Source: Betaproteobacteria bacterium TMED100
GTDB lineage: Bacteria; Pseudomonadota; Gammaproteobacteria; Burkholderiales; Burkholderiaceae_A
Length of the DNA stretch: 12,429 bases
Assembly (NCBI GenBank): GCA_002170285.1
Contig: NHFB01000030.1
Location: 1 to 12,429 of the forward strand
Direction of reading: 5' to 3'
The notes beneath the pieces are model-generated. The model worked only from the letters and a program-made list of their open reading frames with translations, searched no databases and was not told the origin of the DNA. Each line of letters starts with the position of its first letter. Position 1 is the stretch's first letter. The position numbers were made by a program, and so were the translations under genes. Shown piece after piece: positions 1-6,449 of this stretch.

Positions 1-216
1 CTTAGCTGCTGATTTTTTCTTAGCTGCCGGACGCTTCTTAGCTGCTGGTTTTTTCTTAGCTGCTGGTTTTTTCTTAACTGCAGGCTTCTTCTTAGTAGCT
101 GGTTTTTTCTTAGCTACGACTTTTTTCTTACCTGCTGATTTTTTAGCAGCTATTACTTTTTTAGAAATTGGTTTCTTTTTCCCAGCTTTTTTCTTAGCCT
201 TTTTTTTCTCCGCCAT
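1..216 (-). CDS. Histone H1-like lysine/alanine-rich DNA-binding protein (3' part beyond window)
   Basis: An open frame runs 72 codons from the ATG at 214-216 to the window edge without a stop, so the C-terminus is missing. The product is extremely basic: 34 of the 72 visible residues are Lys, with Ala, Pro, Val, Ser and Gly making up most of the rest. After a short start (MAEKKKAKKKAGKKK) it settles at about residue 30 into hexapeptide units of the type KKKPAA. This composition matches the C-terminal tail of eukaryotic histone H1 and the bacterial H1-like proteins common in Betaproteobacteria, which bind DNA through charge and probably condense the nucleoid. The start is well supported: a strong GGAGGAG ribosome site lies 8 nt upstream. 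The gene follows nrdB on the same strand after 153 bp and may be partly co-transcribed with it. No folded domain is visible. A specific name (hc1/hctB-like) is not justified. Confidence 0.85.
   Translation of the reverse strand, partial: MAEKKKAKKKAGKKKPISKKVIAAKKSAGKKKVVAKKKPATKKKPAVKKKPAAKKKPAAKKRPAAKKKSAAK
4..129 (-). repeat. 18-bp tandem repeat coding for KKKPAA-type hexapeptides
   Basis: Seven successive 18-bp units encode KKKVVA, KKKPAT, KKKPAV, KKKPAA, KKKPAA, KKRPAA and KKKSAA (residues 30-71 of the histone-like protein). The array continues out of the window. The units are near-identical at DNA level (AAG AAA AAA CCA GCA GCT and close variants), so copy number could change by slippage or recombination without breaking the frame. 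Confidence 0.8.
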
Positions 217-255
217 CTATCTTTCTCCTCCACCGAGTGTTCCGGATGATTGATT

Positions 256-281
256 AAAAGCTCGGACAGAATTATCCGCGC
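256..281 (-). terminator. Weak hairpin plus short U-tract upstream of the histone-like gene
   Basis: On the minus strand GCGCGGA (275-281) can pair with TCCGAGC (260-266) in 6 of 7 positions across an 8-nt loop, and is followed by GCTTTTAATC. It could end nrdB transcripts or act as a 5' leader hairpin or attenuator of the histone-like gene. The U-tract is only four bases and one G/A pair is mismatched, so this is a weak call. Confidence 0.25.
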
Positions 282-314
282 CATTCATTTTAACTGGTAT
301 TTTCATTAACGTTA

Positions 315-320
315 ATTATA
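315..320 (-). promoter_or_regulatory. Candidate -10 element for the histone-like gene
   Basis: An exact TATAAT lies on the minus strand about 100 nt before the histone-like ATG. It overlaps the 12-bp perfect palindrome ATTAACGTTAAT (305-316), which would sit at the transcription start. No good -35 hexamer is seen at 16-18 bp; the best nearby strings are weak. In AT-rich DNA such a hexamer can arise by chance. Confidence 0.3.
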
Positions 321-369
321 TTTCCCAGTTCCAATGAATTCGTAAAAAGTCTTTTCTTATGAATTGAGA

Positions 370-1527
370 TTAATCCCAAGAAAGAGCTCCTCCAGTTTGA
401 TATTCAATAACACGTGTCTCAAAAAAATTTCTTTCTTTTTTCAAGTCAACCATTTCAGCCATCCACGGAAATGGGTTTTCTTCAGCTGGATATAAGTGAT
501 CGATTCCAATTTGATGAGCACGACGATTAGCTATGTAACGAAGGTACGACTTAAACATGGTTGCATTCAATCCCAAAACTCCTCTAGGCATAGTATCTTC
601 TGCATAACGATATTCTAACTCAACTGCGCTATAAAATAATTCTTTTATTTCATCTTTAAAAGAGGAGGTCCATAAGTTTGGATTTTCTAATTTTATTGTG
701 TTAACCAAATCTATTCCAAAGTTACAATGCATTGATTCGTCTCTTAGAATGTACTGATATTGTTCAGCAGCCCCGGTCATTTTATTTTGTCTACCAAGTG
801 CTAGAATCTGAACAAAACCAACATAAAAAAACAAACCCTCCATAAGGCATGAAAATACTATCAGAGATTTCAAAAGTTTTTGATCAGAATCCATTGTCCC
901 GGTTTTGAAATCAGGATCAGTTAAAACATCAATAAAAGGAATGAGAAACTCATCTTTATCCCTAATAGATGTAACTTCATGATAAGCATTAAATATCTCT
1001 GCTTCGTCTAGCCCGAGGGATTCGGTTATGTATTGGTAAGCATGAGTATGTATGGCTTCCTCAAACGCTTGTCTTAAAAGATATTGGCGACATTCAGGTG
1101 CAGTTATGTGACGATACGTGCCAAGAACTATGTTGTTCGCTGCTAGACTATCCGCTGTGACGAAGAAACCTAGATTTCTTTTTACTAATCGTCTCTCATC
1201 TTCAGTAAGACCATCTTTGCTCTTCCAAAGGGAAATGTCTCTGGACATATTAATTTCTTGCGGCATCCAATGATTAGCACACCCGGACAAATATTTTTCC
1301 CAAGCCCATTTATATTTAAAAGGAACAAGTTGATTGACATCAGTTCCACCATTGATAATTCTTTTATCTTCTACTTTTACTCGGCGAAGATTGTCTTCAG
1401 AGTGAAGCTCTACATTTTGATGTGAGGATAAGTCACCTGAATTATTGGAAATCATAGAATCATCATATGAATTATCCGACAAGTCAGAGTTAATTTTTTG
1501 AGTTGATGTATTTTCCCAGTTAAGCAT
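370..1527 (-). CDS. nrdB: Class Ia ribonucleoside-diphosphate reductase, beta (radical) subunit
   Basis: The 385-residue product is the small R2 subunit that stores the tyrosyl radical needed by NrdA to reduce ribonucleoside diphosphates. All di-iron ligands can be placed: D126, E157 and H160 in [13 protein letters not shown]230 in CLMEGLFF, and E264 and H267 in RDESMH. The radical tyrosine is Y164. Their spacing matches E. coli D84/E115/H118/Y122/E204/E238/H241. The C-terminal tail ([11 protein letters not shown], with Y376) is the flexible part that docks on NrdA. Residues about 5-45 are a Ser/Asn/Asp-rich low-complexity lead before the conserved [18 protein letters not shown]. No ATP-cone is present in this subunit. 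The gene lies 121 bp after nrdA on the same strand and is probably co-transcribed. Its ATG has no convincing Shine-Dalgarno, only TTGGTTTAAAA ahead of it, so translation may depend on nrdA coupling or on its own short-leader promoter. Confidence 0.97.
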   Translation of the reverse strand: MLNWENTSTQKINSDLSDNSYDDSMISNNSGDLSSHQNVELHSEDNLRRVKVEDKRIINGGTDVNQLVPFKYKWAWEKYLSGCANHWMPQEINMSRDISLWKSKDGLTEDERRLVKRNLGFFVTADSLAANNIVLGTYRHITAPECRQYLLRQAFEEAIHTHAYQYITESLGLDEAEIFNAYHEVTSIRDKDEFLIPFIDVLTDPDFKTGTMDSDQKLLKSLIVFSCLMEGLFFYVGFVQILALGRQNKMTGAAEQYQYILRDESMHCNFGIDLVNTIKLENPNLWTSSFKDEIKELFYSAVELEYRYAEDTMPRGVLGLNATMFKSYLRYIANRRAHQIGIDHLYPAEENPFPWMAEMVDLKKERNFFETRVIEYQTGGALSWD

Positions 1528-1549
1528 TTTTTAAACCAATCTAATTTTA

Positions 1550-1580
1550 ATTATAAATAGTGATGATGTTGTGTTGTTAA
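1550..1580 (-). promoter_or_regulatory. Candidate internal promoter for nrdB
   Basis: On the minus strand in the nrdA-nrdB gap, TTAACA (1575-1580) and an exact TATAAT (1550-1555) are separated by 19 bp. This would start a transcript about 16 nt before the nrdB ATG. The spacer is longer than optimal and the gap is AT-rich, so the call is tentative. Confidence 0.3.
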
Positions 1581-1648
1581 AACAAGTGAAATTAATTTAT
1601 TAAATTCATTTTTGTGTTGTAAGAGTGACGCAATATTAACCAACAAAC

Positions 1649-4558
1649 TCACTGACATGCCTCACAATCTGGATCATTAATTGCACAAAGGGATGCTGAA
1701 GACTTTTCAATAGTTTGAACTGAATTTAGTTCTCCAGAGTTAGTTGTAGATTTTTCAGCGTGAGTCGCTCCAATAGTCCTCAAATAGTAAGTAGTTTTTA
1801 AACCTCTATTCCAGGCAAGTTTATAAATCTCATCTAATTTTTTTCCTGATACACCTGTTAAATAAATATTCAAGGATTGTGCTTGATCAATCCATTTTTG
1901 CCTCCTGGCAGCACATTCAACTATCCATTTAGGATCAACTTCAAATGCGGTTGCATAAATATTTCTAACTTCAGGAGGGACTCTATCTATTTTGGCAAGA
2001 CTTCCGTCAAAATATTTGAGGTCAGAAACCATAACTTCATCCCACAAACCCAATTTTTTTAAATCTCTAACCATGGTTTCACTAACAATTGTGAACTCTC
2101 CAGATAAATTAGACTTGACATATAAGTTTTGAAAAGTTGGTTCTATTGATGCTGAAACACCTACTATGTTGGAAATTGTTGCTGTTGGAGCAACTGCAAC
2201 ACAATTAGAGTTACGAATACCATATTTTTTTATTCTCTCTCTTAAAGCATCCCAATCTAGAGTTTTAGTCCTATCAACCTCAATTTTTTTTCCTCTTTGT
2301 TTTTCTAAAAGTTCTAATGAATCAAGAGGCAAAATACCCTTTTCCCAAAGTGACCCTTTAAATGAAGAATAACTGCCTCTCTCTTTTGCCAATTCTGAGG
2401 AAGCTGAATAAGCCATGTAACAAATTGTTTCCATTGACCTATCAGCAAAATCAACTGCGTCTGATGAACCATAGGGTATTTTCATGGCGTGCAAAGCATC
2501 TTGGAAACCCATCATTCCAAGTCCTACAGGCCTGTGTCTCAAATTAGAGTTTCTTGCTTTGCCGACTGCGTAATAATTTATATCTATCACATTATCAAGC
2601 ATCCTCATGGCAGTTTTAATTGTTTTATCTAAACGCTTTTGATCAAGATCTAATTTACCTTTATTGTTCTTAGTTAGGTGATTAACAAGGTTAATAGAAC
2701 CTAAATTACAGACTGCTATTTCTGAGTCACTTGTATTGAGAGTAATTTCAGTACATAAGTTTGAACTGTGAACTACGCCAACGTGTTGTTGTGGACTTCT
2801 TAAATTACATGGGTCTTTAAAAGTTATCCAAGGATGGCCTGTCTCATATAACATTGACAACATCTTTCTCCATAAAGACACAGCAGAAATCTCCTTGTAA
2901 GGAGATAATCCTCCTTGAGCAGCGAGTTTTTCATAATTGACATACGCAGTTTCAAAATCTTGACCAACTTTTTCATGCAAGTCAGGCACTATGTCAGGTG
3001 AAAATAGAGTCCATTGCTTGTCTTCATTAACTCTCTTCATGAAAAGATCTGGTATCCAATTAGCAGTATTCATATCATGAGTTCTTCGGCGGTCATCCCC
3101 TGTGTTTTTACGGAGTTCCAGAAATTCCTCAATATCCAAATGCCATGTTTCAAGATAAGTACAAACCGCTCCTTTTCTTTTACCTCCCTGATTTACAGCT
3201 ACAGCCGTATCATTGACTACTTTTAAAAAAGGAACCACTCCTTGACTTTGACCATTTGTTCCTTTTATATGACTACCAAGAGCTCTTACAGGCGTCCAAT
3301 CATTTCCAAGACCGCCAGCATATTTCGCTAATAGTGCATTTTCTTTAATTGCTTCATAAATACCACTTAAGTTATCGTCAACTGTTGAGAGATAGCAAGA
3401 AGATAACTGTGAGAATTGAGTTCCACTATTAAACAATGTAGGAGTTGAACTCATGAAATCGAAACCTGACAACAAATCATAAAACTCAATTGCTTTAGAC
3501 TCCCTATCAACTTCTTTTATTGCAAGACCCATTGCTACTCGCATGAAAAATATTTGTGGCAACTCTAGTCTTCTTCCATCACTAGTTAACTTATCTTTTC
3601 GATCTACCAAAAAATATCTATCATAAAGAGTCTGAATTCCAAGATAATGAAATTGATTATCTCTGTTAGTTTTTAATCGTGATGCCAAGAGAGGCAGATC
3701 AAAATTTAACAGTTCTTGGTTAAGTAGTTTTTTTTCTACACCCTTCTTGATAAATCTTGAGAAATACTCCTCATATGCCTCCTGCATTTTGTTCGGTTGA
3801 ACATCAAACCCGAGAACCTCCTTGCGAATTGAGTACAAGAGCAACTGTGCACTGACTTTTGCATATGCCGGATCCCTTTCTATTAATGTTCTAGCTGATA
3901 GGATGATGGATTTGAAGACCTCTTCAAAAGGAATGCCATCATAAATATTTTTAAAAGCCTCATCCAAAATATCTTTTGAGTTAACAAACTCCTCATAACC
4001 ACTGCATGCGGAATTAACTATCTGTGTAAATAATTCTTTATCAAAATTTTGCAATTTTCCGTCAACAGTTATTTTTAGCTGGTTGGAAACTTGAATATTT
4101 TTATCCAGGTCTTTCTGTTGCCTCTCTTTTGACCTTTTCTCTCTGTAAAGTACGTAAGCTCTGGCAACTTCATGTTCACCGGCCCTCATCAATGCTAATT
4201 CAACTTGATCTTGAATTTCTTCTATGTGAATTGCACCTCCCGCCGGAAGGCGACGAAGAAATGTATTAGCTATTTGTGATGTGAATAATTCTGTTTGTTC
4301 TCTGACGCGAGCACTTGCTGCTCCTTGACCTCCAGTAACTGCTAAGAAAGCTTTAGTCATTGCCACAGCAATTTTCGAGTCTTCAAAAGTTACTACAGAA
4401 CCATTTCTTCGAATGACTTTAATATCTGCCAAATCTGCATTAACTTTCAATCCTCCAATTGGTTCGGATGAGGAGTCTAACAATGAAGCTTCTTGTTCTA
4501 ACTTTGATTTTTTCAATTCAATACTACTATCTGCCAAATTTGCTGGCTGTGGCCTCAT
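1649..4558 (-). CDS. nrdA: Class Ia ribonucleoside-diphosphate reductase, alpha (catalytic) subunit
   Basis: The 969-residue product reduces NDPs to dNDPs using the radical delivered by NrdB. Two ATP-cone regions precede the catalytic barrel: residues about 46-140 (IKVIRRNGSVVTFEDSKI) and about 160-250, which aligns with the single E. coli cone. In the related Pseudomonas aeruginosa enzyme the N-terminal cone is the active dATP sensor. Catalytic residues visible are C388 (SSCYL) and C617 (IAVCNLG) for the reducing pair, N600/C602/E604 (NLCTEI) at the thiyl site, Y924-Y925 for radical transfer, and the C-terminal shuttle cysteines C965 and C968 (CEACQ end). A long variable lead of about 45 residues comes before cone 1. 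The ATG at 4558 has AAGGA 6 nt upstream. The gene has its own promoter with two likely NrdR boxes about 100-150 bp upstream and is followed by nrdB. The arrangement with two cones and a separate NrdB is usual in Betaproteobacteria and pseudomonads. Confidence 0.97.
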   Translation of the reverse strand: MRPQPANLADSSIELKKSKLEQEASLLDSSSEPIGGLKVNADLADIKVIRRNGSVVTFEDSKIAVAMTKAFLAVTGGQGAASARVREQTELFTSQIANTFLRRLPAGGAIHIEEIQDQVELALMRAGEHEVARAYVLYREKRSKERQQKDLDKNIQVSNQLKITVDGKLQNFDKELFTQIVNSACSGYEEFVNSKDILDEAFKNIYDGIPFEEVFKSIILSARTLIERDPAYAKVSAQLLLYSIRKEVLGFDVQPNKMQEAYEEYFSRFIKKGVEKKLLNQELLNFDLPLLASRLKTNRDNQFHYLGIQTLYDRYFLVDRKDKLTSDGRRLELPQIFFMRVAMGLAIKEVDRESKAIEFYDLLSGFDFMSSTPTLFNSGTQFSQLSSCYLSTVDDNLSGIYEAIKENALLAKYAGGLGNDWTPVRALGSHIKGTNGQSQGVVPFLKVVNDTAVAVNQGGKRKGAVCTYLETWHLDIEEFLELRKNTGDDRRRTHDMNTANWIPDLFMKRVNEDKQWTLFSPDIVPDLHEKVGQDFETAYVNYEKLAAQGGLSPYKEISAVSLWRKMLSMLYETGHPWITFKDPCNLRSPQQHVGVVHSSNLCTEITLNTSDSEIAVCNLGSINLVNHLTKNNKGKLDLDQKRLDKTIKTAMRMLDNVIDINYYAVGKARNSNLRHRPVGLGMMGFQDALHAMKIPYGSSDAVDFADRSMETICYMAYSASSELAKERGSYSSFKGSLWEKGILPLDSLELLEKQRGKKIEVDRTKTLDWDALRERIKKYGIRNSNCVAVAPTATISNIVGVSASIEPTFQNLYVKSNLSGEFTIVSETMVRDLKKLGLWDEVMVSDLKYFDGSLAKIDRVPPEVRNIYATAFEVDPKWIVECAARRQKWIDQAQSLNIYLTGVSGKKLDEIYKLAWNRGLKTTYYLRTIGATHAEKSTTNSGELNSVQTIEKSSASLCAINDPDCEACQ

Positions 4559-4657
4559 TTAAATTCCTTTGAGTTTTGATATAAACATAAACTACGAACG
4601 GTGATTGAGTAATACAAATGAAATACGGAACATTAAAATACTAAATAAATCGACAAT

Positions 4658-4673
4658 CTACTAGGTTTAGTCT
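4658..4673 (-). promoter_or_regulatory. NrdR box 2 (downstream half-site pair of nrdA promoter)
   Basis: The minus strand reads AGACTAAACCTAGTAG, an inverted repeat ACTA-N4-TAGT. It fits the conserved CWA...TWG core of the NrdR consensus but matches less well in the outer and central bases. Its centre is 32 bp from box 1, the near-three-turn spacing typical of paired NrdR boxes. It lies at about +16 to +31 of the predicted nrdA transcript. Confidence 0.65.
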
Positions 4674-4689
4674 TTTTAATGATTAATTA

Positions 4690-4705
4690 ATACTAATTCT
4701 AGTAT
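4690..4705 (-). promoter_or_regulatory. NrdR box 1 overlapping the nrdA -10 element
   Basis: The minus strand reads ATACTAGAATTAGTAT, a perfect 6-bp inverted repeat around a 4-bp centre with the NrdR core CTA...TAG. It contains the -10 hexamer TAGAAT of the nrdA promoter, so a bound NrdR (the ATP/dATP-sensing repressor of nrd genes) would block RNA polymerase. The nrdR gene itself is not in this window. Confidence 0.7.
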
Positions 4706-4724
4706 TCCGCGGAGGGGGTTGCAA
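4696..4724 (-). promoter_or_regulatory. Sigma-70 promoter of nrdAB
   Basis: On the minus strand the -35 is TTGCAA (4719-4724) and the -10 is TAGAAT (4696-4701, 5 of 6 to consensus), with the optimal 17-bp spacer. The start would fall near 4689, giving a leader of about 130 nt before nrdA. The exact overlap of the -10 with NrdR box 1 strengthens the call. Confidence 0.6.
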
Positions 4725-4743
4725 TAGTAAAAGTGTTATTTTT

Positions 4744-5349
4744 TTACTTTTTTGACACAAAAATTTCCCAAGAAATTGATAAATCTGATAAATTTTTTTC
4801 TAATGTTTCCCAATCAAAAAATGGCCCAGGGTCAGTTTTTCTTTTTGGAGCAATGTATTCGTGACTTGTAATTGCGCTTAACGAAGGAAATTTTTTTGAC
4901 AGCAGTCCAAGCAAAAAAAATAAAGAATGATATTGTACATCTTCAAACTTCACAAAATCAGAACCTTCTAGCTCAATTCCAATTGAAAAATCGTTACAGT
5001 TCTTAGCTCCAAAAAAACTTGACTCTCCTGCATGCCATGCTCTTTTAGTGGTTGATACAAATTGGATTATCCTACCAGTTCTTCTAACAAAAAAATGAGA
5101 GGAAACCTTGAGCGAACTCAGTGACTTAAATTCAGGAGTTGAAGTCTTTAATTTGTTTAAGAATAAATTTTTTACGTTGTCCCCACCAAATTTTCCCATA
5201 GGAAGGCTAATACTGTGAAGTACCACTAGGGTTGGTTCAATGCCATAAGGACGATCATTAAAATTTGGTGAATTAGCTCTGCTTGTATTTGATGAGGCAC
5301 TTAACCAACCAGCTGAATCAATTTCTGCCGTAAAAAATTCATTGTTCAT
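4744..5349 (-). CDS. ampD: 1,6-anhydro-N-acetylmuramyl-L-alanine amidase AmpD
   Basis: The 201-residue cytoplasmic zinc amidase cleaves the peptide from anhydro-muropeptides during peptidoglycan recycling; in some bacteria its loss induces the AmpC beta-lactamase. The Amidase_2 fold is clear: zinc ligands H45 (VVLHSISLP), H163 (SHEYIAP) and D173, with catalytic E126 (IGIELEG) and K171 in RKTDPGP, plus the family string KRAWHAGES. There is no signal peptide, as expected for AmpD rather than AmiD or periplasmic amidases. I chose the ATG at 5349 because AAGGA lies 8 nt before it and the family begins here. The frame also opens further upstream (ATG at 5460), but that part reads across the neighbouring gene and has no AmpD similarity. 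The start overlaps the end of the PP0621-type gene by 11 bp, implying translational coupling in the ccsA-like/PP0621/ampD operon. The stop is followed directly by the nrdA promoter region with no evident terminator. Confidence 0.93.
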   Translation of the reverse strand: MNNEFFTAEIDSAGWLSASSNTSRANSPNFNDRPYGIEPTLVVLHSISLPMGKFGGDNVKNLFLNKLKTSTPEFKSLSSLKVSSHFFVRRTGRIIQFVSTTKRAWHAGESSFFGAKNCNDFSIGIELEGSDFVKFEDVQYHSLFFLLGLLSKKFPSLSAITSHEYIAPKRKTDPGPFFDWETLEKNLSDLSISWEIFVSKK

Positions 5350-5572
5350 CTGAGTGATCCTTGCAATAAAAGATTTTTTCTCCTTTACTATCAACGTATT
5401 CTTTGGGAACCATAGCTCCACACTTTGAACATTTAACCAAAACTGAGTGGTCTTCCTCAAGATGGTTAGAATTATTTGAATTAAATTTTTTAATTAGGAT
5501 GTTATTTATTTTTCTAGCAACCACAAGTATTAAAAATATAAAAATACCTAAAATCAAAATTCTAGCTATCAA
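5339..5572 (-). CDS. PP0621-family small membrane-anchored zinc-ribbon-like protein
   Basis: This 77-residue protein has one N-terminal membrane segment (about residues 3-19, ILILGIFIFLILVVA), a basic and Asn-rich linker, and a C-terminal motif with C48-x2-C51 (VKCSKCGAMVP) and a later C70 and H73 (YCKDHSDEQ) that could bind one zinc ion. It matches the uncharacterised PP0621 family as I remember it, usually found next to ampD in Beta- and Gammaproteobacteria. The function is unknown. The start codon is TTG at 5570-5572: AGGGA lies 6 nt upstream and an in-frame TAG just before it (5582-5584) rules out a much longer form. It lies 27 nt after the ccsA-like gene and overlaps ampD by 11 bp. The membrane anchor probably places the zinc motif in the cytoplasm, by the positive-inside rule. 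Confidence 0.85.
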   Translation of the reverse strand: MIARILILGIFIFLILVVARKINNILIKKFNSNNSNHLEEDHSVLVKCSKCGAMVPKEYVDSKGEKIFYCKDHSDEQ

Positions 5573-5599
5573 ATTATTTCCCTAACAGAATCAAAAAAC

Positions 5600-6400
5600 T
5601 TAATTAATTAGAAATTCAAATACAAAATTTGTCCCAATATAAGCTAAGACTAAAAAGACAAAGCCAACGATAGTCCACCGTGCAGCAAAACGGCCCCTCC
5701 AACCAAAATAAATTCTTCCTGTTAGAAGACTCAGAACTACAAACCATGCGGCAACTGCAAAAAGAGTTTTATGATCAAATACCAAAAAATTTCTACCAAT
5801 CTCGTTATTTATTGCCCCGCCACTTAAAAGCGTAGCCGAAATTAAAACAAAAGAGACAGACAAAACCCTAACTAAAGAGGCATCCATCTCCAATAAAGAA
5901 GGCATAGAACTTGAAATTCGTTTGTGTTTTAGTTTTCTTAGAGAAGCCTCATGAACAATCATAATAGAACCATGAGCAACTGCTAATGCAAAACTGCTAT
6001 AAGCAAGCATAGCTACTAATATATGACACCTAAACAGGTAGCTAAGATCAGAACTTAACATAGGTGGCGGAAAAAAAATTGGGAGTAAAGCACCCAATGA
6101 AGCAGGGAAAAAAATATATCGGGCAGATAAAGGTTCAGGTGCAAAAAAAACCTCGACCCAAATTAAAATCGAAGCCAACCAGAACATCCACGTAATTGCA
6201 GTGGAAAATCCAAACTGCATACCACTCTCAGCGAACCAGCTTGGCAACAAGGCTCCAGCTAAACTAAGTACAGTCAAAGCTAGCAAAGTGTGCTTTATAG
6301 GAAGAGAGGCAATAAAAGACGAGTGTGAATTAAACGAGACACCCAAAAAAATATATCCAAATGAGGCTAAAGATAGAAGTAAGACATAATATTGATCCAT
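5600..6400 (-). CDS. CcsA/YpjD-family inner-membrane protein (cytochrome c assembly-like)
   Basis: The 266-residue product is an integral membrane protein with about eight hydrophobic segments. It belongs to the CcsA/HemX/YpjD superfamily: conserved histidines H126 (YLFRCHILVAML) and H210 (FDHKTLFAVAAW), and the late segment GRIYFGWRGRFAARWTIVGF followed by a final helix with YIGTNFVFEFL. Relatives bind or move heme for cytochrome c maturation. The version encoded beside ffh (E. coli YpjD) has been linked to metal transport control rather than heme, so a precise role is not claimed. The tryptophan-rich WWD loop of true CcsA/CcmC is not obvious; a short W-rich stretch (WMFWLASILIWVEVFF) sits near residues 71-86. 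It starts 49 bp from ffh, divergently, and leads the PP0621-ampD operon. The ATG at 6400 has no Shine-Dalgarno; see the promoter entry. Confidence 0.85.
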   Translation of the reverse strand: MDQYYVLLLSLASFGYIFLGVSFNSHSSFIASLPIKHTLLALTVLSLAGALLPSWFAESGMQFGFSTAITWMFWLASILIWVEVFFAPEPLSARYIFFPASLGALLPIFFPPPMLSSDLSYLFRCHILVAMLAYSSFALAVAHGSIMIVHEASLRKLKHKRISSSMPSLLEMDASLVRVLSVSFVLISATLLSGGAINNEIGRNFLVFDHKTLFAVAAWFVVLSLLTGRIYFGWRGRFAARWTIVGFVFLVLAYIGTNFVFEFLIN

Positions 6401-6406
6401 AATAAA

Positions 6407-6437
6407 ATTTTAACTCAGGTTATATGATTTATTTCAA
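6407..6437 (-). promoter_or_regulatory. Candidate promoter of the ccsA-like operon, start at or near its ATG
   Basis: On the minus strand TTGAAA (6432-6437, 5 of 6) and TAAAAT (6407-6412, 5 of 6) are separated by 19 bp. The end of the -10 is 7 nt from the A of the ATG, so the mRNA would be leaderless, in line with the missing Shine-Dalgarno. The -35 hexamer overlaps the ribosome site of the divergent ffh gene. Confidence 0.35.
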
Positions 6438-6449
6438 GGAATCTTATTC

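Noticed and set aside
1..129. Possible CRISPR-like or satellite repeat from the regular 18-bp units
   Set aside because: The units are contiguous with no spacers and stay in frame coding KKKPAA-type hexapeptides; it is a protein repeat.
1528..1648. Terminator between nrdA and nrdB
   Set aside because: The only pairing seen (AGTGA with TCACT) has a 5-bp stem and a 20-nt loop without a T-tract, so nothing supports termination here.
4559..4690. Riboswitch or structured leader in the roughly 130-nt nrdA 5' leader
   Set aside because: I see no conserved aptamer pattern (a cobalamin element was considered because of ribonucleotide reductase) and the sequence is AT-rich with little pairing. The class Ia enzyme does not need B12.
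5350..5460. Upstream extension of the AmpD frame to an ATG at 5460
   Set aside because: This part reads through the PP0621-type gene in another frame, shows no amidase similarity, and the ATG at 5349 has a good AAGGA site and the expected family length.
6421..6430. ffh promoter with -10 TATGAT at 6423-6428
   Set aside because: The -10 is acceptable but no -35-like hexamer occurs at 15-19 bp upstream, so I did not list it as a feature.
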